Shown here in pieces: positions 17,406-25,457 of a stretch of 64,000 nt of DNA. Location of the stretch: assembly GCF_900142725.1 (NCBI RefSeq), contig NZ_FRBW01000005.1:284870-348869 (forward strand), written 5' to 3'. The DNA comes from Roseibium suaedae (GTDB lineage Bacteria > Pseudomonadota > Alphaproteobacteria > Rhizobiales > Stappiaceae). The notes beneath the pieces are model-generated. The model saw only the letters and a list, made by a program, of their open reading frames with translations, was not told where the DNA came from and made no database searches. The position numbers were made by a program, and so were the translations under genes. How positions within the stretch are numbered: the stretch's first letter is position 1; every line of letters starts with the position of its first letter.

Positions 17406-18109
17406 CTGGATGCCTTTGCGGATATGGTTTTGTCCGGGCCAAGATGCCCTTCGGCCAAGGCCTTCTGATAGACGTCTGCCGTGCGCTGAACATGCACGCT
17501 CAGCGCAGCGTCATAGGCTTCGAGATCATTGCGGGTAAGCAAGTCCAGCATGCGCCGGTGCTCAGCCATGGATTCCTCCCGGCGGGCCTCATAGGGGGCG
17601 GTGATATTCGCCCTGAGGGCCGCGATCCGCCCTGCCGCCAAACCATAGGAATTCTGCAAATAGGAATTGCCACAGTGGTCGAAAGCAGCCTGATGGAAGG
17701 CGCTGTCGAGCTGGCCGTATTCAGGGACATCCCCTTCAGCCAAGGCGCGATCCATTTTGGCGATCACGTCCCCCAGAGTGGTGAGGAAACCCTCACGGTC
17801 CGACTTGAGCGCACACCTGACACCCTGGGTTTCCAATATCTGCCTGTAGTCGCAGATGGCGGCCAGGTCCTCCAGAGAGGTCTCAAAGACAAAGGATCCG
17901 CGCTTGGGGCGCACGTTGACGAGGCCTTCGCGCGACAGGATCGCCATGGCATCACGCACCGGCGTGCGGGAGATGCCCATCTGGGCAACCAGACGGTCTT
18001 CGGAAATGTTCTCCCCGAGCTTGAACGCACCGGTCACGATGGCATCGCGTATCTGATGGGCCGCGATTTCCGCGAGCGACTGTTGCGGCGCAATCCGGCG
18101 CACACTCAT
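17402..18109 (-). CDS. GntR family transcriptional regulator (FadR/FCD subfamily)
   Basis: A 235-residue regulator: N-terminal winged helix (AAHQIRDAIVTGAFKLGENI, then ISRTPVRDAMAILSREGLV) and an all-helical C-terminal FCD ligand-binding domain with the metal-site histidines expected near FHQAAFDHCGN and EHRRML. It overlaps both neighbours by 4 nt (tctA upstream, lyase downstream), so it is co-transcribed with the pathway it presumably regulates. The palindrome at 22604-22622, just before the first gene of this operon, is the likely operator. FCD regulators usually sense small organic acids. Confidence 0.92.
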   Translation of the reverse strand: MSVRRIAPQQSLAEIAAHQIRDAIVTGAFKLGENISEDRLVAQMGISRTPVRDAMAILSREGLVNVRPKRGSFVFETSLEDLAAICDYRQILETQGVRCALKSDREGFLTTLGDVIAKMDRALAEGDVPEYGQLDSAFHQAAFDHCGNSYLQNSYGLAAGRIAALRANITAPYEARREESMAEHRRMLDLLTRNDLEAYDAALSVHVQRTADVYQKALAEGHLGPDKTISAKASR

Positions 18110-19617
18110 CCTTGCGTCTCCCTTGACGATTTCAAGCGCCGGCCGATCCAGAGCAAGGCAGGCACGATCCAGATGACAGCGACCAGCAGCGCAAGTCCAG
18201 CGGCAATGGGCCGTTCAAAGAACCCCACCATGGATCCATCCGACTTGATCAGTGAGGTGATCAGGTTCCGCTCCACCAGAAGACCCATCACGATGCCGAG
18301 GATGGTCGGCGCAACGGGGAACCCGTTTTCCTCCATCAGATAGGCAAGAAGACCGAGCACCACCATGATGATGACACCTGAAGCGCTCGCATTGATGGAA
18401 TAGGAGCCGACAATGCAGAAACCCAGGATGAGTGGTGCGAGAGCCAGTTTCGGGACACGCAGAACCTGAGACGCAAGGCCGATGGCAAGCAGGCCAAGCG
18501 GTACGATCAGGATGTTGGCCAGAAGAAACACCAGGAAGATTGCAACAATGGTGTCGCCACTGGTCAGGAACACCATGGGTCCGGGGTTCAGGCCCTTCAC
18601 GTAAAGCACGCCGATGACGATGGCGGTGATGCTGTCGCCGGGAATGCCGAACACCATTGCAGGCACATAAGCGCCGGACAGGGCCGAATTGTTGGCTGCA
18701 CAGGCATCCACCAGACCTTCCTCGCTGCCACGTCCATAGGTAGCTGGTGTCTTCGAGAAATTCTTGGACACAGCGTAGGATATCCAGGCTGCGATATCCG
18801 ACCCCGCTCCCGGTAAAATGCCGATGATCGTGCCGATGGTGGAACTGCGGGCAAGATTGGTCTTGTGCCTCCAAAGCACACCACCCAATCCCTCGAACAT
18901 CTTGAAAGGATTGCCGATCACCGCTGCCTTGGGGATCGTGTCGCGATGGACGAAAGTGCGGATCAGCTCTGGTATGGCAAACATGCCGATAAGGGCCGGA
19001 ACGAAGGCAACCCCGTCCAGCAGCGAGGTCAGGCCGAAGGTGAACCGGGGCAGGCCAGACGTTGTGTCCATGCCGACACAGGCAATCAAGAGACCGATGC
19101 CAAGGGCAATCAGGCTCTTCAGGATGGAGGCCGAGCCCAGCATGACCGCTGCCGATAGCCCGAGAAGCGCCAGCCAGAAATACTCGAAAGACGTGAAATT
19201 CAAGGACACCAGTGCCAGCTGGGGCGCGGCGAACATGAGGATCAGCGACCCGAACACGCCGCCGATGGCCGATGAGGTGACGGATATACCAAGCGCACGG
19301 CCAACCTTTCCGGCCCGGGTCAAGGCGCTGAGGTCATCCACATAGGCAGCCGAGGCGGCGGTTCCCGGAATTCGGATCAGGGCGGCAGGAATGTCCGACG
19401 CGAAGATCGCCATGGCCGCTGTGGTCACGATGGAGGCGATCGCGGGCACCGGATCCATGAAGAAGGTCAAGGGTACCAGCATGGCTGTTGCCATGGTGGC
19501 CGAAAGGCCTGGGACCGCACCGACAAACAGACCAAACAATGCGCTGGATAGAAGAACCAACGCCATGTTCCAGGTCAGGACCAAATCGGACGCAGCGGCA
19601 AGATGCTGAAAGATCAT
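18106..19617 (-). CDS. tctA: Tripartite tricarboxylate transporter, large permease TctA
   Basis: A 503-residue, very hydrophobic inner-membrane protein with about 11-12 membrane segments. The family signature is clear: GAVPGLSATMATAML near residue 33, and the second conserved glycine/proline-rich loop GILPGAGSDIAAWISYAVSKNFSKT in the middle. TctA is the translocation subunit that works with TctB and the periplasmic binding protein TctC to import carboxylates using the ion gradient. Start codon overlaps the tctB stop (TAATG); the 3' end overlaps the GntR gene by 4 nt. Confidence 0.95.
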   Translation of the reverse strand: MIFQHLAAASDLVLTWNMALVLLSSALFGLFVGAVPGLSATMATAMLVPLTFFMDPVPAIASIVTTAAMAIFASDIPAALIRIPGTAASAAYVDDLSALTRAGKVGRALGISVTSSAIGGVFGSLILMFAAPQLALVSLNFTSFEYFWLALLGLSAAVMLGSASILKSLIALGIGLLIACVGMDTTSGLPRFTFGLTSLLDGVAFVPALIGMFAIPELIRTFVHRDTIPKAAVIGNPFKMFEGLGGVLWRHKTNLARSSTIGTIIGILPGAGSDIAAWISYAVSKNFSKTPATYGRGSEEGLVDACAANNSALSGAYVPAMVFGIPGDSITAIVIGVLYVKGLNPGPMVFLTSGDTIVAIFLVFLLANILIVPLGLLAIGLASQVLRVPKLALAPLILGFCIVGSYSINASASGVIIMVVLGLLAYLMEENGFPVAPTILGIVMGLLVERNLITSLIKSDGSMVGFFERPIAAGLALLVAVIWIVPALLWIGRRLKSSRETQG

Positions 19618-20084
19618 TACAAAATGCCTTTCAGAAGTCCGGCGGGCAGGGGAACGTAAAGAAGGCGCGTCATCAGCAGGTGGACAGCGAGCACGAAGGT
19701 GGCAGCTATCAGCACCCAGGTCAGCCCCCGATAACCCGAGAAGAAGAACAGCGCAGTCAGCAAGACGAAGCCGCCGACCGGAAACCCGATGGTCTCGAAA
19801 CCGAGCGAGAAGATCACAACGCCCACGGTCGCAATGAGCGCAGCCGCCAGGCGCGCGGGATGACGCCAGCCTGGATCGAAGTGAATGATCCTCATCCCCT
19901 GCGCTCTCAATCCGGCTGCGGCAAGCGCAACTCCACCGGCCATGAACAACGCGCCAAGGACACCAGGAAACGTACCGGGACCAATGCTTTGTCCTTGCAG
20001 TTGCGGATAGTTCAGGGCCGTTGTCAGAACCCAGAGCCCCAGCGCGAACAAAAGCGCTCCAATCAGGCTGTCGTGTATCTTCAT
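19617..20084 (-). CDS. tctB: Tripartite tricarboxylate transporter, small permease TctB
   Basis: A 155-residue membrane protein with four predicted helices (near residues 8-26, 40-60, 79-99 and 108-150 as a split pair), matching the TctB family in length and topology. The N-terminal segment with GLWVLTTALNYP and the LGPGTFPG-like IGPGTFPGVLG loop are family features. It pairs with TctA in the inner membrane. It lies between tctC (64-nt gap containing a strong hairpin) and tctA (1-nt overlap). Confidence 0.9.
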   Translation of the reverse strand: MKIHDSLIGALLFALGLWVLTTALNYPQLQGQSIGPGTFPGVLGALFMAGGVALAAAGLRAQGMRIIHFDPGWRHPARLAAALIATVGVVIFSLGFETIGFPVGGFVLLTALFFFSGYRGLTWVLIAATFVLAVHLLMTRLLYVPLPAGLLKGIL

Positions 20085-20112
20085 GGCGTGCGATCCCGTC
20101 TATCGCGAAGAA

Positions 20113-20140
20113 GCCCGGGGAAGGCTAAGCTTCCCCGGGC
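20113..20140 (-). terminator. Hairpin between tctC and tctB
   Basis: Perfect 11-bp stem GCCCGGGGAAG (20113-20123) / CTTCCCCGGGC (20130-20140), 6-nt loop, 7 nt past the tctC stop. Partial termination or 3'-end protection here would keep binding-protein mRNA above permease mRNA. Confidence 0.65.
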
Positions 20141-20147
20141 AACCATA

Positions 20148-21128
20148 TTACTGCTTTGCAAGACCCACGGCGTTCAGGCTCTGGGCGAGCGCCTTGTCCG
20201 AGTTTTCCATGAAGGTCTCGAACTCGGCTGCCGGCGTCCACTGGGTGGCGTAGCCACGGTCCTTCATGAAGGACAGGTATTCCGGGTCTTTCACGACTTC
20301 GCCCACAGCTGCCACCAGCTTGGCGGCAACGTCCTCGGGAATGCCTGCAGGGGCAACGACACCGCGCCAGGAACCGAGTGCGAAGTCATGGCCGGTTGCC
20401 TGAGAGAAGGTCGGAAGATCCGGCGCGGTTTCCAGCCGGGCTTCAGAGAAGACCGCCAGAGGCTTGATCAGGCCGGCAGACATGAGTGCAGCCGCTTCAG
20501 GAAGAGAAGCCGTCGCGATCTGCACCCCGCCAGCTGCAAGATCCTGCAGACCGGGCGCAGCGCCTTCCGACGGAACCCAGGCCACGCGCTCAACCGGCAG
20601 GCCGGCAGCAAGCAGCATGCCTGCCAGAGCCAGATGGTTCACGCCGCCCTGTGCCGAGCCGGACCCCTTGAACTCGCGGTCCGGAGCCTTTTCAAGCGCG
20701 GCGAGCAGAGCAGGCATATCCTCGTAACCGGCATCAGCCCGCACGAAGAGGGCGGCCGGATCAGAGTTGTATAGCCCGATCGGCGTATAGGCCTTGTAGG
20801 TCAGGTCGGTCAGACCAAGGGTGTGCATAGAGCCGATTTCCAGGGTGGCAACGCCGATGGTCTGGCCATCGGGTGCAGCGTCAGCGATGGCCGTGTGACC
20901 GATGACGCCAGATCCTCCCGTGCGGTTCACCACCGGCACCGGCACGCCCAGCTTCTTTTCCAGCAGGGTTCCGATCATGCGGGCAGTGGCATCGGTGCCG
21001 CCACCAGCGCTCCACGGCACAACCAGGGTAACTGGGCCATTCGGCCAGTCCTGCGCGATTGCCGGTGCCGCAACACCAACCATCAAGGCTGCGGCAAGCG
21101 ACAGAATGCTGCGTCTGTTCAGTTTCAT
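20148..21128 (-). CDS. tctC: Periplasmic solute-binding protein TctC (Bug family)
   Basis: A 326-residue Bug/TctC-family binding protein. The N-terminus MKLNRRSILSLAAALMVGVAAPAIA is a signal peptide (basic, hydrophobic, AIA cleavage site). The mature part starts with WPNGPVTLVVPWSAGGGTDATAR, the typical Bug carboxylate-binding loop, and has GSGAQGG-like SAQGGVNHLA in the middle. Start chosen at 21128 after GGGAGGA; an in-frame extension upstream is not signal-like. It captures a carboxylate in the periplasm for TctAB. The enzymes encoded around it suggest a hydroxy- or branched dicarboxylate. Confidence 0.94.
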   Translation of the reverse strand: MKLNRRSILSLAAALMVGVAAPAIAQDWPNGPVTLVVPWSAGGGTDATARMIGTLLEKKLGVPVPVVNRTGGSGVIGHTAIADAAPDGQTIGVATLEIGSMHTLGLTDLTYKAYTPIGLYNSDPAALFVRADAGYEDMPALLAALEKAPDREFKGSGSAQGGVNHLALAGMLLAAGLPVERVAWVPSEGAAPGLQDLAAGGVQIATASLPEAAALMSAGLIKPLAVFSEARLETAPDLPTFSQATGHDFALGSWRGVVAPAGIPEDVAAKLVAAVGEVVKDPEYLSFMKDRGYATQWTPAAEFETFMENSDKALAQSLNAVGLAKQ

Positions 21129-21176
21129 GCTTTCCTCCCCAGGATGCCCTTGTCTCCGGCCCTCCGCCGGCAAGGG

Positions 21177-22592
21177 TCAGTCAAAAATCTTGGTCGCGTT
21201 GACGATCCAGTCCGGATCGACGCTGCGCTTGATCCGCCGCATCAGGTCGACCTGAGCGTCGTCCCGTGTGTGCTTCAGATAGGGCTTCTTGAGCAGGCCA
21301 ATGCCATGCTCTGCCGAGACCGTTCCTCCCAGTTCCCGGACGATGCCGTAAACCACAGTGCTCACGTCGGACAGAGGCTGCGGATCTGCACCCGGCACCC
21401 AGGCAACAATGTGGATGTTGCCGTCGCCAACATGGCCGTAATGAACCGAGTGGCAGCCAAACTGTTCCAGAAGTGCCGGTTTGGAGCGGGTTACGAATTC
21501 CTCAATCCGGCGGATCGGCAGGCCGATGTCGAAGGAGATATGCGGCCCGATGACTGCCGGATTGGCAAATTCCGCGGCCGCATCCCGTGTGCCCCAGAAA
21601 TCGGCCATATCCGAAAGCGTCTGGGCGACAGCACCGTCCTCGATCACGCCCTTTTCGAACAATTGTTCCAGCCAGGCCGAGAAGCGGGCGCCATCGATTT
21701 CGTCATCCAGACCCTGCACCTCGATCAGAACCACATGGGTTCCATCACCAATCGAAACCGGAGCCTTGCCGCCCGGCACCCGTTCCGTCGCCTGATGCCA
21801 GTAGTCCGCCCACATGACCTCGAAGGCCGACAGGAAAGGTCCGAGAGTCCGCCGGGCAGTGCCCAGCAGTTCCAGCACCTTGTCATAGCCATTGACCACA
21901 CACATGGCGGCACAAACGCAGCCCGGCTTCGGATGAAGCCGCAAAACGGCACGGGTGATGACCCCGAGCGTGCCTTCCGCGCCAACGAAAAGCTGCTTCA
22001 GATCATAGCCGGCGTTGTTCTTCAGCATCCGGTTCAGCATGGACAGGACCGTGCCATCCGGCAGCACGACCTCAAGCCCGAGCACCAGATCACGGGCCAT
22101 GCCATAGCGGATGACACGGTTGCCGCCTGCATTGGTGGAAAGGTTTCCGCCGATCGCACAGGACCCCCGCGCACCGAGATCCAGCGCGAAGAACAGACCG
22201 GCTTCGTCTGCAGCCTTCTGGATCACCTCAAGCGGAGTTCCGGCCAGCACCGTCATGGTCATGCCGTCCGGATCAATTTGCTCGATACCCGTCATGCGCT
22301 CCATGGACAGAGCCACACCGCCATCCAGCGGCCGGGATCCTCCGCACAGGCCCGTCATGCCGCCTTGCGGCGTCACCGGGATCCCTGCCTGGCTGCAGGT
22401 CTTCAGGATTCTGGAGACCTCTTCCGTGGAGGAGGGACGGAATACCGCGAGCGGTGCAGCCTGAGGCAGGAAACTCCAGTCAGTCCGGTTTCGCACCGGG
22501 ACATCCGGTCCCATCAGCACGGCCTTGGGGCCAAGCTCCTGGGCAAGATCCTCGATAAACCGTCCGGCATTCTGAAGCTGCATCATGATCAA
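21177..22592 (-). CDS. FAD-binding D-2-hydroxyacid dehydrogenase (GlcD/D-2-hydroxyglutarate/D-lactate type)
   Basis: A 471-residue flavoprotein of the PCMH/vanillyl-alcohol oxidase superfamily. The N-terminal FAD-binding domain has VTPQGGMTGLCGGSRP and LGARGSCAIGGNLSTNAGGNRV; the C-terminal domain has the catalytic/metal histidines in HYGHVGDGNIHIVAW and the end motif SAEHGIGLLKKPYL. It oxidises a D-2-hydroxy acid to the 2-keto acid, passing electrons to the respiratory chain. It is the first gene of the operon leading into tctCBA, so it most likely acts on the imported compound. Start at 22592 or one of two ATGs within 9 nt. Confidence 0.9.
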   Translation of the reverse strand: MIMMQLQNAGRFIEDLAQELGPKAVLMGPDVPVRNRTDWSFLPQAAPLAVFRPSSTEEVSRILKTCSQAGIPVTPQGGMTGLCGGSRPLDGGVALSMERMTGIEQIDPDGMTMTVLAGTPLEVIQKAADEAGLFFALDLGARGSCAIGGNLSTNAGGNRVIRYGMARDLVLGLEVVLPDGTVLSMLNRMLKNNAGYDLKQLFVGAEGTLGVITRAVLRLHPKPGCVCAAMCVVNGYDKVLELLGTARRTLGPFLSAFEVMWADYWHQATERVPGGKAPVSIGDGTHVVLIEVQGLDDEIDGARFSAWLEQLFEKGVIEDGAVAQTLSDMADFWGTRDAAAEFANPAVIGPHISFDIGLPIRRIEEFVTRSKPALLEQFGCHSVHYGHVGDGNIHIVAWVPGADPQPLSDVSTVVYGIVRELGGTVSAEHGIGLLKKPYLKHTRDDAQVDLMRRIKRSVDPDWIVNATKIFD

Positions 22593-22603
22593 TCCGGTTA
22601 AAT

Positions 22604-22622
22604 GTTATGTGTTACATATAAC
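22604..22622 (-). promoter_or_regulatory. Palindromic operator candidate for the tct operon GntR regulator
   Basis: GTTATGTG (22604-22611), TTA, CATATAAC (22615-22622): 8-bp arms with one mismatch around a 3-nt centre. It sits 12 nt upstream of the first gene of the operon and contains the GTnnnAC-type core expected of FadR/FCD GntR sites (inference). Confidence 0.55.
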
Positions 22623-22807
22623 AGAACTAACCACTCCAGCAAGCGCAAAGGCTCGGGTTCCCGGAGGGCGCGGGAGCACAATGGCTTAATTGATCCGGTA
22701 TTTGAAAATGCCTCTGACAGGCATCTGATTGAAAATCATTGGACTTCGTATAAAAACATGAAGATCAAACACTACAATTCATCCAGGCAAATGGGACGTG
22801 AGTGTCT

Positions 22808-23689
22808 ATGAGCGCACATAGGTTTTGCCGTGATACCTGCCTGGCGCGAGGAGAGCCGATGCAGGGCGCCGGAGCCTCGGCAAAGGGCTACGTGCTGCTT
22901 CATTGGCCGCGGGGTCACTGGCGTGTGCCCAGAACCGATTCCGCCGGCATGCCTGCCGTGCTCTCCGAAGCCATGATCGCTGCAAACGAGCGCGGACTTC
23001 ACGTTGCGCTGGTCGAAGGGGATGATCTCGCGGTCTCCTTCAATGGTGTCTTCGTCCGCACAGCAACTCCTGAGGAAATGGCAGGCTATCTTGGGAGTGT
23101 GTCCAAGGGGGCGGAACTTGAGGGAGAGCAGGACAAGCGCATCACGATCCTGTGCTGCACGGACGGCAAGAGGGACCCGTGTTGCGCACGCTATGGCTTT
23201 GCCACGTTCAAGGCCCTGCGCAGTCAGGCCGATCCGGAAGAGTTCCGGATTCTGCAATCGACCCATCTTGGCGGCTGCCGGTTTGCAGCGTCCCTCATGG
23301 TCTTGCCCCAGCGCGCCAGATATGGGCGACTTGAGCCAAGGGATGTTCCGGATTTTCTGTCCTGCCTGCGCGAGGGCAAGCCATACCTGCCGGCCTATCG
23401 CGGCAACCCGGAACTGGATGATCTGGGCCAGGTTGCAGAACATGCTGCCTTGTCACATTGGCAGAATGCAGGATTTGACGGGAAAATCTCGCTGACCCGC
23501 CTGTCCGGCTTTGATGGCCAGAATGACAGGGCAGAAGTCCTTGCTTCGGCGAACACCGGACAACTGCGGATCGAACTGCAACAGAGCCGCTTCCCGGTCA
23601 GCACACGTTGCAGCAACCTGAAAGAAGACGCCCCCTCAGACCACGCCGACCGCTGGAACGTGGTGTCCCTCACGCCATTGATGCCCTGA
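22808..23689 (+). CDS. Sucrase/ferredoxin-like family protein (thioredoxin-like [2Fe-2S] type)
   Basis: A protein of about 293 residues matching the Suc_Fer-like family, found in bacteria and plants. Family hallmarks are the cysteine clusters: FCRDTCLARGEP at the N-terminus, the central CCTDGKRDPCCARYG, and the HLGGCRFAAS segment, which resemble a thioredoxin-like ferredoxin site. A GTG 6 nt upstream is an alternative start. The enzymatic role of this family is not established; a redox role is inferred. It stands alone between the tct operon promoter and a converging pseudogene whose end lies 2 nt from its stop. Confidence 0.8.
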   Translation: MSAHRFCRDTCLARGEPMQGAGASAKGYVLLHWPRGHWRVPRTDSAGMPAVLSEAMIAANERGLHVALVEGDDLAVSFNGVFVRTATPEEMAGYLGSVSKGAELEGEQDKRITILCCTDGKRDPCCARYGFATFKALRSQADPEEFRILQSTHLGGCRFAASLMVLPQRARYGRLEPRDVPDFLSCLREGKPYLPAYRGNPELDDLGQVAEHAALSHWQNAGFDGKISLTRLSGFDGQNDRAEVLASANTGQLRIELQQSRFPVSTRCSNLKEDAPSDHADRWNVVSLTPLMP

Positions 23690-23691
23690 CC

Positions 23692-24271
23692 CTACGGCCT
23701 GGCCTGCCTCAGGATTTCCCTTTCGCCAATGTGGGATAGAAGCAAGGTCGCCGACCCGATCAGCCCTTCCATGGTCTCGCCATAGCGGCTGCGGTTCAGA
23801 TAGAGAAACTGCCGGTTGCGCACGGCAAAGAGGTTTTGCCACTGGGCAGAGGCGCGGACAACGCGGGTTTCTGCCTCTTCTGCCAGCATGTCCTCATAAG
23901 TATCTATGATGACATCGCTATCAAAGTCGGACAGACGCTCCAGGCTATAGGGAATGTCCCGGGAGCTTGCCTCAATTGCGGGAACATGACCCAGGCCAAA
24001 GTCGGCGATCACCTGTTCCATGCCGCCCCGCCCGATAATCCGGTGCCTGATGCGTGCCGATGTAGTGGATGGCCGAGGTGTCATATCTCTGGGAAGTTCC
24101 TCTGAAGATGGCGTCCTCGAACACCCTTTTCCGGCCGGAGGAGCCACAGGGGACGACACCCAGTTCCAGAAGCTGTGTCGTCAGGCTGAAGTCGTGCAGC
24201 GACACGACGCAGCGCGTTGCGACGAACAGTCCGGCCGGGATCTGGAGCGGTGCGAAAATCGTCACAAGGAA
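23692..24271 (-). pseudogene. Iron-siderophore ABC substrate-binding protein remnant (frameshift and internal deletion)
   Basis: Two reverse frames together look like one decayed FecB/BtuF-type binding protein. The upstream frame (about 24271 to 24037) carries a hydrophobic leader and VVSLHDFSLTTQLLELGVVP then HYIGTHQAPDY, the usual N-terminal lobe; the downstream frame (to 23692) carries DFGLGHVPAIEASSRDIP, LSDFDSDVIIDTYEDM and AVRNRQFLYLNRSRYG, the usual C-terminal lobe. Around 24037 the frame changes and the linker helix and roughly 80-100 residues of the middle appear missing. There is no convincing start codon. A sequencing error could explain the frame change but not the missing middle. 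Confidence 0.65.
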
Positions 24272-24321
24272 CCTGCCTCTGAAGGCAGGACAGGAAGGAA
24301 ACAAACGATCGGTAGACAGAA

Positions 24322-24360
24322 ACAAAAAACGCCAGGCACCGATGCCGGTGCCTGGCGTTC
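24322..24360 (-). terminator. Rho-independent terminator of the reverse idonate/TRAP operon
   Basis: Perfect 13-bp stem AACGCCAGGCACC (24328-24340) / GGTGCCTGGCGTT (24347-24359), 6-nt loop. On the reverse strand it is followed by TTTTTT, 30 nt past the stop at 24390. Confidence 0.88.
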
Positions 24361-24389
24361 TGACTTGTCTGTGGCAACAGCTTTCCGCC

Positions 24390-25448
24390 TCAGTCTTCCT
24401 TGGCGAACAGAAGCTGCACCTTGACCGACCTGGTCCGGTCGGAAGCGATTGCGATGGCATCTGCGGCTTCGGAGCCGTCGAAGACATGGGTCACGACAGG
24501 CGCAAGGTTCAGCGCCTTGGCATTGATAAGATCAACGGCCTGTCCGAATTCACCATCGAAGCGATGGGTGCCAATGAGGTTGATCTCTTTCGCAACCAGC
24601 ATGTTGAAAGGGATTGGCGTGTCGCCCATCACGCCGACCTGCACGATGGTGCCGAGCGGGCGGGTGGTCGCGATGGCACTGCGCAGGGCAGGGGCAGCCG
24701 CCGAGCATTCAAACACCAGATCGAACTGGCCCTTATCCGCAGCCCAGGGCTCGAGACCTTCCGGATTGCTGGCCACATTGACGACCTTGGTCGCGCCAAC
24801 CTGCAGGGCGACCTCAAGCGTTGCATCCTGAAGATCCGTGACGACGATCTCAGCCGCCCCGTGATGGCGGGCAAGAGCGGCGCACAGAACACCGATCGGT
24901 CCGGACCCGGTCACCAAAACCCGCTTGCCCTTGATCTCGCCGGAGATTTCCCTGGCACGGGTAACGGCCCGGCAGCAGACGGCGAGGGGCTCGGCAAGAG
25001 CAGCCTGCGTTGCCGGAATGCCCGGAGCGATCTGATAGCACTGTCCAGCGCCAATCGCGACCTGGTCCCGCATGAAGCCCTGCTCATGCGGCAGGAACAT
25101 TGCCGATCCCTTGAAGCGCATGTTCAGGCAATGCTGATGGGAACCGGCACGGCAGAACTTGCAGTCACCGCAGGGATGGGACGGATTGATCGCAACCAGA
25201 TCCCCCACCTTCGGCTGCGAGACCCCTTCACCGGTCTCGATCACGGTTCCGGCAGCCTCATGACCAAGGATGATCGGCTCTCGCACCCGGATCGTGCCGA
25301 TACCGCCATCCGAATGATAGTGCAGGTCTGACCCGCAGAAGCCGGCCGCGCCAATTGCGACGATGACTTCCCCGGCCTTGGCGGCCGGCTTTGGTTCGCT
25401 TTCGAGGCGCAGATCGTTTTTGCCGTGAAGGCGTACGATGCGGTTCAT
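24390..25448 (-). CDS. Zinc-dependent alcohol dehydrogenase, L-idonate 5-dehydrogenase-like
   Basis: A 352-residue medium-chain zinc dehydrogenase. The catalytic zinc ligands are in GFCGSDLHYH and GHEAAG, the four structural-zinc cysteines in CGDCKFCRAGSHQHC, and the NAD(P) motif in VTGSGPIGVLCAAL. It matches the polyol/L-idonate 5-dehydrogenase branch and likely interconverts an aldonate or polyol with its keto form. It is the last gene of the GntR-TRAP operon (9-nt gap from dctM), which faces a mannonate dehydratase, consistent with hexuronate/aldonate catabolism. Confidence 0.85.
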   Translation of the reverse strand: MNRIVRLHGKNDLRLESEPKPAAKAGEVIVAIGAAGFCGSDLHYHSDGGIGTIRVREPIILGHEAAGTVIETGEGVSQPKVGDLVAINPSHPCGDCKFCRAGSHQHCLNMRFKGSAMFLPHEQGFMRDQVAIGAGQCYQIAPGIPATQAALAEPLAVCCRAVTRAREISGEIKGKRVLVTGSGPIGVLCAALARHHGAAEIVVTDLQDATLEVALQVGATKVVNVASNPEGLEPWAADKGQFDLVFECSAAAPALRSAIATTRPLGTIVQVGVMGDTPIPFNMLVAKEINLIGTHRFDGEFGQAVDLINAKALNLAPVVTHVFDGSEAADAIAIASDRTRSVKVQLLFAKED

Positions 25449-25457
25449 GTCCAGATC

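Noticed and set aside
20823..22601. A 592-codon forward open frame opposite tctC and the hydroxyacid dehydrogenase
   Set aside because: Arg/His-rich, no motifs, spans two real reverse genes and their gap; antisense artefact.
22602..22811. Short forward open frame before the sucrase/ferredoxin-like gene
   Set aside because: It begins inside the operator palindrome, has no domain and overlaps the start of the real gene in another frame.
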